A stretch of 64,000 nt of DNA from Sulfurospirillum sp. UCH001 (GCF_001548035.1 NZ_AP014723.1:2294001-2358000); one strand, 5' to 3'; positions 17,032 to 26,716 are shown, numbered from the stretch's first letter. Notes: a model not told the origin generated them from the sequence alone. Numbers and translations are program-made.

Positions 17032-17652
17032 ATGAAACGTTATAGTATAGTCGCGCTACTTCTCACAACTTGGTTGATGGCTGATCTTTCCTATTTTGAT
17101 CGTGATGTTAATGGTGCGCAGTTAGAACAGTGCAAAGCTTTTTTTACCAAAGAGAAAGATGTAAAAATCATTCATCTCCTCAATGGTCAAAACATAGAAT
17201 TAAAAGATGAATTTTTAGGCGATGACAAAGAGTACAAAACCCTACTCTACACGCTCAAAGGCTGTTTTTTTAACGAAAAATACCTTATTTACAGTGACTT
17301 CATGCCAGATAGTGAAGCGTACCACGCCCTTGACATGCATGATGGTACCGATATGATCTTAGAAGGAATGCCTTATCTTTCACCTAAACAGTACTTTTTT
17401 ACTACCAATGCAGAAGCATCGAATACGTTAAGCCTCTACACCTTTATAGATCAAAAAATCATCACTGTTTTTACCAAAAAATACCCTGAACATTGCCTTG
17501 TTCAATACCCTATGTGGTTAGATGAATCTTCATTGAGTTTTGTTGTAAGTTGTGAGAGAATGTTTAATAGCGATACCAATACCACTAAACCAGCAACCAA
17601 AGAGGTCTTTAAACTCATTCGTACAGGAACAACGTGGAATGTTGTTCCCTAA
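17032..17652 (+). CDS. Exported hypothetical protein
   Basis: 206 residues with a signal peptide (MKRYSIVALLLTTWLMA) and a ribosome site AAAAAGGAAG. Four cysteines lie in the mature part (around residues 29, 78, 148 and 163), compatible with two disulfides. No family recognised. It ends eight bases from the convergent tupC gene. Confidence 0.6.
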   Translation: MKRYSIVALLLTTWLMADLSYFDRDVNGAQLEQCKAFFTKEKDVKIIHLLNGQNIELKDEFLGDDKEYKTLLYTLKGCFFNEKYLIYSDFMPDSEAYHALDMHDGTDMILEGMPYLSPKQYFFTTNAEASNTLSLYTFIDQKIITVFTKKYPEHCLVQYPMWLDESSLSFVVSCERMFNSDTNTTKPATKEVFKLIRTGTTWNVVP

Positions 17653-17660
17653 AAAATCTT

Positions 17661-18701
17661 TTATGCCTCTTTAGAAGGTACTTTTATCGCTGATTTGGCA
17701 AAGTTTACTGTAACACTTTGCGAAGGATAGAAGTGATAGCGCTCAAAATACTCAAAGCTTTCGATGCACTCTAAAACATGATTGCCAATGACAACTTTGA
17801 GCGAAATTTCATTGGTTTTTGTCACGTGCAACACATCTCGAATGATGCCACGAAGATAAACAGTATCTTCTTTTCGTAGCTCTGGTTCATGCAATGAAAT
17901 GGAAATATCTCTTGGATTAATCGCTACACCCCGTTTTTCACCGATGCGGTAGCTTTTTGGAAGCGACATACTTTGTGTTTCATCAAAGTCAAAAAAGCGT
18001 TCATCACCCTTCTCTCTCCATTTACCCACAATAAGATTGGTCGTAGAGAAATCCATCAGACGTCCAAAATGAAGCCCTATTTTTCGTGTTGCAATCTCAC
18101 TAAGCCATAAAAGATCATGACTCGCGATAATCACAGTTGTGCCCCATTCGCGGTTAGCATGTAAAATTGCATCGGTAAATTGAGGAATACCACTGTAATC
18201 AAGGCTATTGGTTGGCTCATCCAAAAGCAATGTCTTGGGATGTAACACAAGCCTAGAAGCCAGTGCTACCCGTTGCGTTTCTCCACTAGAGAGTTCATGC
18301 CAAGCACGGTGCATAAACTTTTTGGGCAATAATCCTACAAGGTCTAACGCTTCATGGATACGAGGTTCTATATTGCGCGTTTCTCCTCGTACTTTTAAAC
18401 CAAACAGTATATTCTCTCTTACGGTGCGTTTAAGCAAATACGGCTCAGGCAATAAAATACTAATATCACGTCTGGTTGCAAGAGGTAAAGAAGAAGCATC
18501 AAAGCCACAATAGTGAAGTTTTCCACTTTGATGTGCTTCTAAAAAAGCGAGATGGCGTAATAAGGTACTTTTACCGCTACCATTTGCTCCCACTAAGCCT
18601 AAAATTTCGCCCTCTTCGACCTTAAGAGAATGAATATCTAAAACAGGTTTTTCACCATAAAGGGTTCGTAAATTTTGAAGTTCATACACAAAAGGTTTCA
18701 T
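17661..18701 (-). CDS. tupC: Tungstate ABC transporter ATPase TupC
   Basis: 346 residues. Walker A GANGSGKSTLLRHL (about 41-54), signature LSSGETQRVALASRL, Walker B TLLLDEPTNSLD and switch His in IIASHDLLWL. The C-terminal ~110 residues form a beta-rich TOBE-like regulatory domain. Its ATG overlaps the tupB stop by four bases (ATGA). Tungstate uptake fits the bis-MGD formate dehydrogenases nearby. Molybdate cannot be excluded as an additional substrate. Confidence 0.88.
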   Translation of the reverse strand: MKPFVYELQNLRTLYGEKPVLDIHSLKVEEGEILGLVGANGSGKSTLLRHLAFLEAHQSGKLHYCGFDASSLPLATRRDISILLPEPYLLKRTVRENILFGLKVRGETRNIEPRIHEALDLVGLLPKKFMHRAWHELSSGETQRVALASRLVLHPKTLLLDEPTNSLDYSGIPQFTDAILHANREWGTTVIIASHDLLWLSEIATRKIGLHFGRLMDFSTTNLIVGKWREKGDERFFDFDETQSMSLPKSYRIGEKRGVAINPRDISISLHEPELRKEDTVYLRGIIRDVLHVTKTNEISLKVVIGNHVLECIESFEYFERYHFYPSQSVTVNFAKSAIKVPSKEA

Positions 18702-19399
18702 ACAGCAATTCTCGCACGTTTTTTTAAAAAATAAAGCATAAAATTAAGTAAAAACGCTATGCTGATAAGCACGATACCAAGCGCTATACCCATTGCAAAT
18801 TCACCTTTATTGGTCTCAAGCGAAATGGCTGTTGTGATGGTACGTGTAAACCACTTAATATTTCCACCTATCATCATCGCGATACCCACTTCTGCCACCA
18901 CTCTACCATACGCAGCAACAGCTACAGCGACCAAAGCATGGCGAAGTTCCCACACAACGCTTTGAATCATCTGCGTTGTCGTTAAACCAAAAGACGCCAA
19001 TGTAAAATAGAGTTTTTTCTCCATTCCCTCAACTGCCGTAGCCGTTAAAGAAACGATGATAGGTAAAGCCAAAATCGTTTGACCAATCACAATTCCAGGT
19101 AACGTATAGAGCAGTTCATAACTTCCAAAAGGTCCACGGTTGGAAATGAACGCATAGACAATAAGTCCAACAACAACCGTAGGAATAGCTAAAAGTGTGT
19201 CAGAAAGTAGTTTAAGTGCTTTACGCCCTGGAAAGTTAAAGAAGCCTAAACAAAAACCTAAAGGGAGCCCTATAATAAGACTAAAAATAATTGATAATGT
19301 TGAGCTTTTAAGCGTCACGTCAATGGCTGAAATCGTTTCAGGATCCAGGTTAATCAGTAACCCAAATGCCTCTTTTAAGCCCGATAAAATAAAATCCAA
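18698..19399 (-). CDS. tupB: Tungstate ABC transporter permease TupB
   Basis: 233 residues with five to six membrane segments and the BPD-permease EAA-like loop (LRHALVAVAVAAYGRVVAEVG). The sequence TLKSSTLSIIFSLIIGLPLGF at the first helices is typical of TupB/WtpB permeases. It is divergent from tupA, so the transporter is split over two units sharing one 83-bp intergenic region. Confidence 0.88.
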   Translation of the reverse strand: MDFILSGLKEAFGLLINLDPETISAIDVTLKSSTLSIIFSLIIGLPLGFCLGFFNFPGRKALKLLSDTLLAIPTVVVGLIVYAFISNRGPFGSYELLYTLPGIVIGQTILALPIIVSLTATAVEGMEKKLYFTLASFGLTTTQMIQSVVWELRHALVAVAVAAYGRVVAEVGIAMMIGGNIKWFTRTITTAISLETNKGEFAMGIALGIVLISIAFLLNFMLYFLKKRARIAV

Positions 19400-19445
19400 A
19401 AATTCTTCCTTTTTTACATTAATTTAAAAAAGATACGCTACACTA

Positions 19446-19474
19446 CTAATATGCTAAAAAAACATATTAGGAGG
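19446..19474 (+). promoter_or_regulatory. Inverted repeat touching the tupA ribosome site
   Basis: CTAATATG (19446-19453) and CATATTAG (19463-19470), a perfect 8-bp repeat with a 9-base spacer; the second arm runs into AGGAGG (19469-19474). It could be a repressor operator between the divergent tupA and tupB, or an RNA hairpin limiting tupA translation. Confidence 0.5.
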
Positions 19475-19482
19475 ATTATTCA

Positions 19483-20322
19483 ATGTTTTCAGTAAAGAAC
19501 CGCTTAAAAGGTAAAGTACTCTTTTCCCTTCTTGCCCTAAGCTCACTTATATGTGCAGCTGACCTTAAGATGGCAACAACAACCAGTACAGGCGACACGG
19601 GTCTTCTTGATGTTCTTGTACCAAAATACAAAGCCGATACAGGCGTTGACCTTAAATGGGTCGCAGTAGGTACAGGCAATGCACTCAAACTTGGTGAAAA
19701 CTGCGATGTTAGCGTTGTTTTCGTTCACTCTCCATCATCAGAAAAAACCTATGTTGAAAAAGGTTTTGGCGTAGAGCGTACCCCTGTCATGTACAACGAT
19801 TTCGTACTCATCGGTACTCCAGAGATGAAAGCAAAATTTGCTGGCAAAAACATCACTGAAGCATTTAAAATCATCGAAACAGAACAAATTAAATTCGTCA
19901 GTCGCGGCGATAAATCAGGAACACACGATAAAGAAAAAAGTGTCTGGTCTGCAGCTTTAGGCAAAGTGCCTGAAAAAGCACCTTGGTATTTGGAAGCGGG
20001 TCAAGGTATGATCGCAACCATCAACATCGCTGCTGAGCAAAAAGGTGTGACTTTAACGGATCGTGGAACATTTATCAAATATGAAGCAAACCACAAAGGC
20101 AATCCACCACTCGTTATCGTTTATGAAGGTGCAGATGCTTTGAAAAACTTCTATTCTGTTATGGCAGTTAACCCACAAAGATGTGCAAACACCGATTATA
20201 AAGGTGCTTTGAAATTCATCGAGTGGATTACATCTGACAAGATTCAGACTGAAATCGCTAACTTCAAACTTTTAGATAAACAACTCTTCTATCCAGACTT
20301 TAAAACACGCGCTAGAAACTAA
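19483..20322 (+). CDS. tupA: Tungstate-binding periplasmic protein TupA
   Basis: 279 residues with a signal peptide (about 1-25, ALSSLICAA). Immediately after is the TupA ligand signature MATTTSTGDTGLLDVLVPKY, whose TTTS residues contact the oxyanion in the family. SRGDKSGTHDKE around residue 145 is the second conserved block. Captures tungstate for TupBC. It is divergent from tupB and followed by a hairpin. Confidence 0.92.
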   Translation: MFSVKNRLKGKVLFSLLALSSLICAADLKMATTTSTGDTGLLDVLVPKYKADTGVDLKWVAVGTGNALKLGENCDVSVVFVHSPSSEKTYVEKGFGVERTPVMYNDFVLIGTPEMKAKFAGKNITEAFKIIETEQIKFVSRGDKSGTHDKEKSVWSAALGKVPEKAPWYLEAGQGMIATINIAAEQKGVTLTDRGTFIKYEANHKGNPPLVIVYEGADALKNFYSVMAVNPQRCANTDYKGALKFIEWITSDKIQTEIANFKLLDKQLFYPDFKTRARN

Positions 20323-20332
20323 ATAACACGTA

Positions 20333-20356
20333 AGGTTGCCTTTTTCAAGGCAACCT
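20333..20356 (+). terminator. Hairpin after tupA
   Basis: AGGTTGCC / GGCAACCT around an 8-base loop, 11 bp after the tupA stop; the T-run lies inside the loop rather than after the stem, so termination strength is uncertain. Confidence 0.6.
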
Positions 20357-20452
20357 ATACAAACTTCACAAAAATGCTAATTGACCTACCCTTTAAATCC
20401 GACTAGCATAGAAATCTTACATTAGATTCGTAGCATCAAAATAGCTTACACT

Positions 20453-21190
20453 TTACTCTTTAAACTCTTTTTTATTACGCGGTTTTAGAAACAACTCTTT
20501 AAAACGCTCATTTGCGTAGTTTTCGATATCTGCTTGAAGTTTGCGATAATTATCCATAAACTCTCTTGCGACAGGCGTCAATGTAGTTCCTGCATCTTCA
20601 CCACCACCTTGCTTGGTTTGCACCATAGTATCGTTGATGTTACGTTGCAAGATTTTGATGTGTGTCCATGCTTTTTTATAGTTCATGCCGATTTTTTCAG
20701 ATGCTTTAGAGATAGAACCCTCTTGCTCAATGAGCTCTAAGATTTCTGTTTTCCCTTTGCCAAAAAGCAGTTCACCCTCAGCATTTTCAATCCACGTTTT
20801 TGTTTTTACATATAAACGTGGACGTAATTTCTCTTTAAAACATCCCAGTTCACAAAACGTTACATCATAGTTTTTCTCTTTGAGCGTGCCACGGATTTTT
20901 TTAAGACCAATACCCGCAGCTGCTGCACGTGCCGCTTTGCACGTCACACGATTTTTTTCATCTAACAAAGGCTTTAGGCGATTTTCTGCCTCAAGATCGT
21001 AAATACCGCCTTCTAACTTACCAAATTGCCCTAATTCGCACGAGTCAATGCGTATATCCATTGCTTTGGCACATTCACCCACTTCTAGAGGAGAACATTT
21101 AAGTTTTGCTGCAATTTTAAAGCCATCGGAGCAATCAAGTTTACCTTTTTCATTCAAATACTTCTTGATCAACTCTTCCATATCAGACAT
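20453..21190 (-). CDS. ModE-like DNA-binding regulator with duplicated N-terminal module
   Basis: 245 residues from MSDMEE (ATG 21188-21190, AAGGAGA upstream). The C-terminal half (about 130-215) is a ModE/LysR-type winged helix: GKGKTEILELIEQEGSISKA, MNYKKAWTHIKILQ and KQGGGEDAGTTLT. The N-terminal half holds two related units, about 5-55 and 73-122, each ending CELGxF; there are no Mop/TOBE ligand domains. It overlaps fdhD by 8 bp and so belongs to the fdh/fdhD neighbourhood; probably a molybdate/tungstate- or cofactor-linked regulator. Confidence 0.75.
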   Translation of the reverse strand: MSDMEELIKKYLNEKGKLDCSDGFKIAAKLKCSPLEVGECAKAMDIRIDSCELGQFGKLEGGIYDLEAENRLKPLLDEKNRVTCKAARAAAAGIGLKKIRGTLKEKNYDVTFCELGCFKEKLRPRLYVKTKTWIENAEGELLFGKGKTEILELIEQEGSISKASEKIGMNYKKAWTHIKILQRNINDTMVQTKQGGGEDAGTTLTPVAREFMDNYRKLQADIENYANERFKELFLKPRNKKEFKE

Positions 21191-21965
21191 GAATTCTCCT
21201 TGGGTGGCGGTAAACATTCATGGTATCGCCTCTAACAAATCCAATAAGTGTAAGTCCAAATTTCTCAGCGATCATCAAGCCTAAACAGGTTGATGCGGTA
21301 CGAGACGCAAGAATTGGAATCTGATGCATAACCGCTTTTGCCACCATCTCAGAAGAAAGTCGACCACTGACCATCAAAAAGGCATTTCTAACATCGATGC
21401 CTGCCATTTGAGCTTTACCAACAACTTTATCGATCGTATTGTGCTGAGCGATATCTTCTCCGATAAAAAAGGTCTTCTCGTCTGTAAAAAGCTTCGCCGT
21501 ATGGACACAGCCTGTTTGTTCATATAAAGGACACTCTGTATAAAATTGTCCCATTTCTCTACACAATACATCTGCACTCAATGTAAAATCGCTTTTAATA
21601 ACTTTAGCTTCAATCGCTTCAGGGTCAATGTTTGCTGTCATACTTTTACCACAACCGCTAATCACAACACCCTCGGCACTCAGTTTTTTAATATTATCTT
21701 CATTCACTTTGGCTTCAATTTCAACACGCATACCATCATTTAGAAGCTTGATAGAAGTGACATCTTTAAAATTTTCTATAATGTTTTCACTCATCAAGTA
21801 ACCGATTGCAAGGGCTTCTTGATCCACAGGGGTTGCCATCACCGCACCTACTTTTGCGCCATTGACATAGAGTTCTAACTTAATTTCACGCACTAACGTA
21901 TCTTCTCTCTCAAACTTCTCTTTGCCTTTAATCTTGGTAATCGTCGTTTTAAAAACTGGCTCCAT
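21183..21965 (-). CDS. fdhD: FdhD, sulfurtransferase for formate dehydrogenase
   Basis: About 260 residues. The start at MEPVFK (21965) has AAAGGA six bases upstream; two ATGs further out are less well placed. Family motifs include REIKLELYVNG, DQEALAIGYLMSE, VISGCGKS and GEDIAQHNTIDKVVGKA. FdhD transfers sulfur to the Mo-bis-MGD of FdhA. E. coli FdhD uses a CxxC pair in the loop; here the second position is Ser (CGKS), leaving one cysteine. It lies behind the fdh cluster 1 terminator. Confidence 0.92.
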   Translation of the reverse strand: MEPVFKTTITKIKGKEKFEREDTLVREIKLELYVNGAKVGAVMATPVDQEALAIGYLMSENIIENFKDVTSIKLLNDGMRVEIEAKVNEDNIKKLSAEGVVISGCGKSMTANIDPEAIEAKVIKSDFTLSADVLCREMGQFYTECPLYEQTGCVHTAKLFTDEKTFFIGEDIAQHNTIDKVVGKAQMAGIDVRNAFLMVSGRLSSEMVAKAVMHQIPILASRTASTCLGLMIAEKFGLTLIGFVRGDTMNVYRHPRRIHV

Positions 21966-22006
21966 TTCCATTCCTTTAACGTGCTTATTTTGCATATTTT
22001 AACACT

Positions 22007-22049
22007 AAAAAAATTGTAGCGCACTAAAGTAAATAGTACGCTACAATTT
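22007..22049 (-). terminator. Rho-independent terminator of fdh cluster 1
   Basis: On the minus strand AAATTGTAGCG pairs perfectly with CGCTACAATTT (22039-22049 with 22011-22021) and a seven-base T-run follows, about 22 bp after the fdhC stop. FdhD and the ModE-like gene must then be read-through or have their own promoter. Confidence 0.85.
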
Positions 22050-22071
22050 AGTTGCAATGATCAAAAAAGTG

Positions 22072-22974
22072 TTAAAACTTACCTTGATCTTTGAGTTTTT
22101 TATACCACGTGCTGTGAAGAATTTTAACTTCTTCTTCTTCAACATAACCTGTGATAATGCTATGAACCGCACCTTTAATGGCGAACATAGACATATACAC
22201 GTGGGTAATAAAGAGCGCTACAACGGCAAAGCCCATAACGTTATGGATAATTGCTGCTGCTCTTAGAAGATCGATTTGACTCATGCCTGTTAAGTTATGG
22301 AGCATCTCCATCTTAAAGTCCAAGAAGTACATCATCGCACCACTAAGAATCATGGTGATACCACCTAGTATTGCTACCCAGTACCACATTTTTTGACCCG
22401 CATTAAACTTACCTGCTAAGATAGGCTTTTTCTCTTTTGATAAGTATCCACCTAGGATCATAAACCATTTAATATCATCCATATTAAACAGTGCTTCTTT
22501 CAGCCACATAAGTGCCATTGGAATAACAACAATCGTGAATGGAATTGTAAAGAGTCCATGAAGGTTCTTTGCCATTCTCACAAGTGTGCCACCGCCAAAG
22601 AAATCACCAAAAACGATGATAAATCCTGTTGGAATAATGACCAAAAAGCTAACAGCTGCTACTTGGTGAACAATACGGTTATACAGATTAAAGGCATAAT
22701 ATTTTTTCTCACTGTGAGGAAATACTTTAGGACCAATAATCTTATAATGAAGAAAAAATGCTCCAGGTACACCTATGAGGACAGCTAAAAATATCCATGC
22801 AAAGTATTTATGCTGTAACATGGTAAACAAGGGTCCCAATTTTAAAGACTCTTCTTGTCCGTATCCCAAGATATTTTGAATGCGCATCTCACCCCAGATT
22901 TGGCTATCCGTAGCAGCAAATGCTACGGTAGCTAAACCTAGAAGCGCAATGAGTGCGTAGATATACTTTCTCAT
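22072..22974 (-). CDS. fdhC: Formate dehydrogenase cytochrome b subunit FdhC (copy 1)
   Basis: About 300 residues from MRKYIY (22974), which has AAAGGAG five bases upstream; a longer frame start overlaps fdhB. It has a signal-like N-terminus (ALIALLGLATVAFA) and four core membrane segments containing histidines for two b haems (FNLYNRIVHQVAAVSF, AKNLHGLF, LHNLTGMSQ, IIHNVMGF, FITHVYMSM). It anchors the periplasmic enzyme and passes electrons to the quinone pool. Confidence 0.9.
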   Translation of the reverse strand: MRKYIYALIALLGLATVAFAATDSQIWGEMRIQNILGYGQEESLKLGPLFTMLQHKYFAWIFLAVLIGVPGAFFLHYKIIGPKVFPHSEKKYYAFNLYNRIVHQVAAVSFLVIIPTGFIIVFGDFFGGGTLVRMAKNLHGLFTIPFTIVVIPMALMWLKEALFNMDDIKWFMILGGYLSKEKKPILAGKFNAGQKMWYWVAILGGITMILSGAMMYFLDFKMEMLHNLTGMSQIDLLRAAAIIHNVMGFAVVALFITHVYMSMFAIKGAVHSIITGYVEEEEVKILHSTWYKKLKDQGKF

Positions 22975-22985
22975 TGCTGCTCCTT

Positions 22986-23588
22986 TCATTTATTTTTATA
23001 TGCTTTATCCCATCCGTAAGGAGAGTTGGAGCCTTTTCCACCACGAGCCATAACACGCGCTCTAAAGACGTTAGAAACTGATTCAGCATCACCAACAAGA
23101 AGTGCTTTTGTTGAACACATTGCAGCACACACTGGTACTTTTCCTTCAGCGATTCTGTTTTGACCGTAAAGGTGTCTCTCTTTTTCAGAGTTAGTCTCCA
23201 ATGGTCCACCTGCACACATAGTACATTTATCCATCGCTCCCTTAGCACCGAATGCGCCATCTCTTGGGAACTGTGGAGCACCAAATGGACATGCATACAA
23301 GCAGTAACCACAACCGATACATTTATCTTTATCATGAAGAACGATACCGTCTTCTCTGATATAGAAACAATCGACTGGACAAACTTGCTCACATGGTGCA
23401 TCAGTACAATGCATACATGCGATTGATGTACTCATCTCACGACCTGGAATTCCTTCATTGATAGTAACAACTTTACGTCTGCTAATACCAACTGGAAGTT
23501 CATGCGCTTCTGCACACGCTACTGAACAACCATCACACTCTATACATCTGCTCTCATCGCAGTAAAATTTCATTCTTGCGTAATCCAT
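22986..23588 (-). CDS. fdhB: Formate dehydrogenase iron-sulfur subunit FdhB (copy 1)
   Basis: 200 residues with four 4Fe-4S cysteine groups: CDESRCIECDGCSVAC, CMHCTDAPCEQVC, CIGCGYCLYAC and CTMCAGG with a later CAAMC. It links FdhA to FdhC. There is no export signal, so it is presumably carried across with FdhA through Tat. Ribosome site in a G-rich stretch (GGGGGGTGAG). The partner in cluster 2 is very similar over most of its length. Confidence 0.93.
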   Translation of the reverse strand: MDYARMKFYCDESRCIECDGCSVACAEAHELPVGISRRKVVTINEGIPGREMSTSIACMHCTDAPCEQVCPVDCFYIREDGIVLHDKDKCIGCGYCLYACPFGAPQFPRDGAFGAKGAMDKCTMCAGGPLETNSEKERHLYGQNRIAEGKVPVCAAMCSTKALLVGDAESVSNVFRARVMARGGKGSNSPYGWDKAYKNK

Positions 23589-23600
23589 CTCTCACCCCCC

Positions 23601-26459
23601 CTACGCTTTTTCGATGCGACACAAGCCGCCCTTAGTTTCAGGAATCTGAGTAATGATGTCATAACCATAGTTAGTGACGGTATTGACACTCTCGCCATTA
23701 GCATAAGGCTTTGTTCCTGCTGGGAAATTACCCGTTCTATCTGCTCCTTGGAAGTAACCAGCAAAGTGGAACGGCATAAAGACCATATCTGGCAATACCG
23801 TAAGCGAATGCTTTGCCTTCACCTTAATCTTTGTACCTTCAGGAGAATGTACCCACATCATATCACCATTTCTAATACCATGTCTCAATGCTAAATCAGG
23901 ATGAATACTACAGAACATCTCTGGTGTTAACGCTGTTAGATACTTAGATGCACGATTTTCAACACCAGCACCGTTCATGTTAACTAAACGTCCTGTGACC
24001 ATGTTGATTGGGAAGTCTTTTGCATAATCAGCCGCACTTTGAACTGAAATGTATTTTGTCAATACACGGAAGTGATTTGCTTTGTCTGGATACGCTGGAT
24101 ATTTTTGTGCCAAATCCGTACGTGGTGAGTGCAATGGCTCACGGTGTAATGGAATATGGTCAGGGAAGTTCCACACAATCGCTCTCGCTTTTGCATTACC
24201 GTATGGACAAACACCTGCTTCCATACATTTTTCAACGATTAAGTTCGAGTTGTCTACTTTCCAGTTTGCACCCATTGCCGCTTTTTCTTCTTCGCTTAGT
24301 GTAATACCAAGTACTTTTTCAATGTTCTCTTTAGTAATTTCTGGATATCCACCATCAATTTTTGAGCCCACTGGTTGTGAACCTTTTTCAGCGAGGAGAT
24401 TGACACCTTCTCTCTCTAAACCAAAGTTATTTCTAAAGCCCATACCGCCTTGGCTTACAGGAATTGAAATATCATAAAGATTTGGAGAACCACCATGTTT
24501 TTTAGTCCAACAAGGCCATGGAAGTCCGTAGAATTCACCTTTCATTGGTCCCATACCCGCACCTGTAACTTCATCAAACATATGCCAGTTATCGGTGTGT
24601 TTTTTAACACGTTCAGCTGTCCAACCTGTTAAACCAATCGTTTTGATAATACGAGCGATTTCATTGGTCGCATCTTCTGGCCATTGGAAGGTTTTCTTTT
24701 CAGGAATCATCTCTAACTTACCATCTTTAGTCTCTCGCATCAACATACCTTTGGTATATTGCTCATAGAAACCTAAACGCTTTGCAAGTTCAAACATGAT
24801 GTCTTGATCTGGTTTGCTCTCATAAAGAGGCTCAACAACTTTATATCTCCATTGTGCACTTCTGTTGGTTGCTACAACTAAACCGCTGGTTTCAAACTGA
24901 GTCGCAGCTGGAAGGATGAAGACGTTGTCTTTTTTATCCGTTAAAATCGCTGCTTCGTTTACAAACGGATCTGCAAGAACGATCATTTCTAGGTTATCAA
25001 GACCCTCTTTGATTTTTGCTTGTTGTGCAACAGAGGTAATACCATTACCCATTACAATGAGTGCTTTTAGAGTTGTGCCTGCATTTTCGATTTTCTCGTC
25101 ATTCTTAACACCAGCAACACCTGCCCACCAACGAGCTAAAGTGAAACCATTCTTTTCCATCCATGAAGCATCTTTAAATTGTGAAACAAGGTAGTCATAC
25201 TCTACACCCCATTGTTTTGCAAAGTATTTCCATGAGCCTGCTGCTAGACCATAATAGCCTGGAAGTGAGTCAGATAAACATCCCATATCGGTCGCACCTT
25301 GAACGTTGTCGTGACCTCTTAGAATATTACAACCACCACCTGCAACACCCATGTTTCCAAGAGAGAGCTGAAGAATTGGAGCAAGACGAGTATTACTTGT
25401 ACCAATAGTATGCTGTGTTAGACCCATCGCCCAAATAAGCGTACCTGGTCTATTCTTAGCATAAATTGTCGTAATTTGAATAAGTTTTTCTGCAGGAACA
25501 CCTGTAACATCAGCAACAACTTCTGGCGTCCACTTAAGTGCTTCTTCTCTGATTTTATCCATACCATAAACACGGTTTGTAATAAATTCTTTATCTTCCC
25601 AACCATTTTTGAAAATGAGGTGAAGCATACCATACATAAATGGAATGTCAGTACCTGGACGAATTTGTGCATAAATATCTGCTTTTGCAGCACTTTTTGT
25701 AAAACGTGGATCAATAACGATCAATTGAGAGTTGTTTCTCTCTTTTGCCTTCAAGAAATGTTGGAAACCAACAGGGTGATTAACCGCTGGGTTTGCTCCA
25801 AAAATGATAATTGCTTTAGACTTTTGAATATCTCCAAGAGAGTTTGTCATCGCTCCGTAACCCCATGTATTCGCCACACCGGCGACTGTGGAAGAGTGTC
25901 AAATTCTCGCTTGATGATCTGTATTATTGGTACCAAAGAATGCAGCAAACTTTCTAAAGTAATATGCTTGCTCATTGCTCATTTTTGCTGATCCTAAGAA
26001 CTGAACAGCATCTGGACCATCTTTTTTCTTCAAATCTGCTAATTTGGTTGCAATACGATTAAGCGCATCATCCCAAGAAAGACGTTTCCATTGACCATTT
26101 TCTTTGACCATTGGATACTTAAGGCGTACTTCTGATTTGACCATATCGATCATATCAGCACCTTTACAGCAGTGTCCACCAAGGCTGATTGGGTGATCTT
26201 GAGCAACTTCTTGACGAACCCATACTCCATTTTGAACTTCTGCAATCACACCACAACCTACTGAACATGATGTACAGATAGTTTTAACTTTTTTGCTTCC
26301 AGGAAATGGGTTTTTAACCTCTTCCTCTGTTGCAGGACGTGTTACTTTCTCACTAGCAAATGCTGAAGTGGCGCCAAATGCACCAGCAACCGCTGCCATT
26401 TTAAGAAAAGAACGACGACCGACAGTCGTACTTAAAGCACGTTCTGTTGTTTTTTCCAT
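23601..26459 (-). CDS. fdhA: Selenocysteine formate dehydrogenase catalytic subunit FdhA (copy 1)
   Basis: 952 residues when the TGA at 25899-25901 is read as selenocysteine 187 (ARI-U-HSS). It has a Tat signal (GRRSFLKMAAVAGAFG), the 4Fe-4S motif CTSCSVGCGV (about residue 55), GGHCCKGADMID, the bis-MGD domains (TWGYGAMTNS, GANPAVNHPVGF, GGGCNILRGHDNVQGATDMG) and a C-terminal molybdopterin-binding domain. It oxidises formate to CO2 in the periplasm with Mo or W. A stem-loop begins 13 bases after UGA. The two half-frames would look like a broken gene to software that treats UGA as stop. Confidence 0.96.
25871..25901 (-). promoter_or_regulatory. bSECIS element of fdhA copy 1
   Basis: The UGA (25899-25901) is followed after 13 bases by TCGCC-GGTGT-GGCGA (25885 to 25871 on the minus strand), a perfect 5-bp stem with a GGU-containing loop, the type recognised by SelB. 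The copy-2 element has the same spacing with a compensatory base-pair change. Confidence 0.85.
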
Positions 26460-26477
26460 AACGTTACGCCTCCTCTT

Positions 26478-26675
26478 TTATAGGGCAGATTTGTAATAAT
26501 CTTCCCATGCTTGTGTTTTAGTATAAGTAATCTCTTTCTTTTTAGATTTACCTACAACAACGCCGTTTGAACCTTTTGAACCAGAAGAACTTGCCTGTGC
26601 ACCCACTACACCAACGGTAGCAACAGCACCAACAAGAGCAGCTTTTTTAACAAAGCCACGTCTACTCTCATTCAT
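26478..26675 (-). CDS. Small Tat-signal protein of the formate dehydrogenase operon (copy 1)
   Basis: About 65 residues. Tat motif SRRGFVKKAAL, hydrophobic stretch (VGAVATVGVVGAQA), then a short mature part containing GSNGVVVGKSKKKEITY. The cluster-2 homologue shares GSNGVV-GKS-KKEI-Y, so the tail is under selection. It is immediately upstream of fdhA in both clusters; probably a small accessory subunit or assembly factor of the exported enzyme. ATG at 26675 preferred over 26678 by ribosome-site spacing. Confidence 0.75.
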   Translation of the reverse strand: MNESRRGFVKKAALVGAVATVGVVGAQASSSGSKGSNGVVVGKSKKKEITYTKTQAWEDYYKSAL

Positions 26676-26716
26676 CATGAACTCCTTTCTTACAACGTAT
26701 CCCTTTTACAAGAGAT

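Noticed and set aside
19400-19482. Molybdenum/tungsten cofactor riboswitch before tupA
   Set aside because: The 83-bp gap is too short and lacks the conserved multi-stem core; only the simple inverted repeat is seen.
25870-25910. fdhA copy 1 split in two frames by TGA, resembling a nonsense mutation
   Set aside because: The same split occurs in copy 2 at the homologous position, the context is ARI-U-H, a SECIS-type hairpin follows, and selA/B/D are present; this is selenocysteine.
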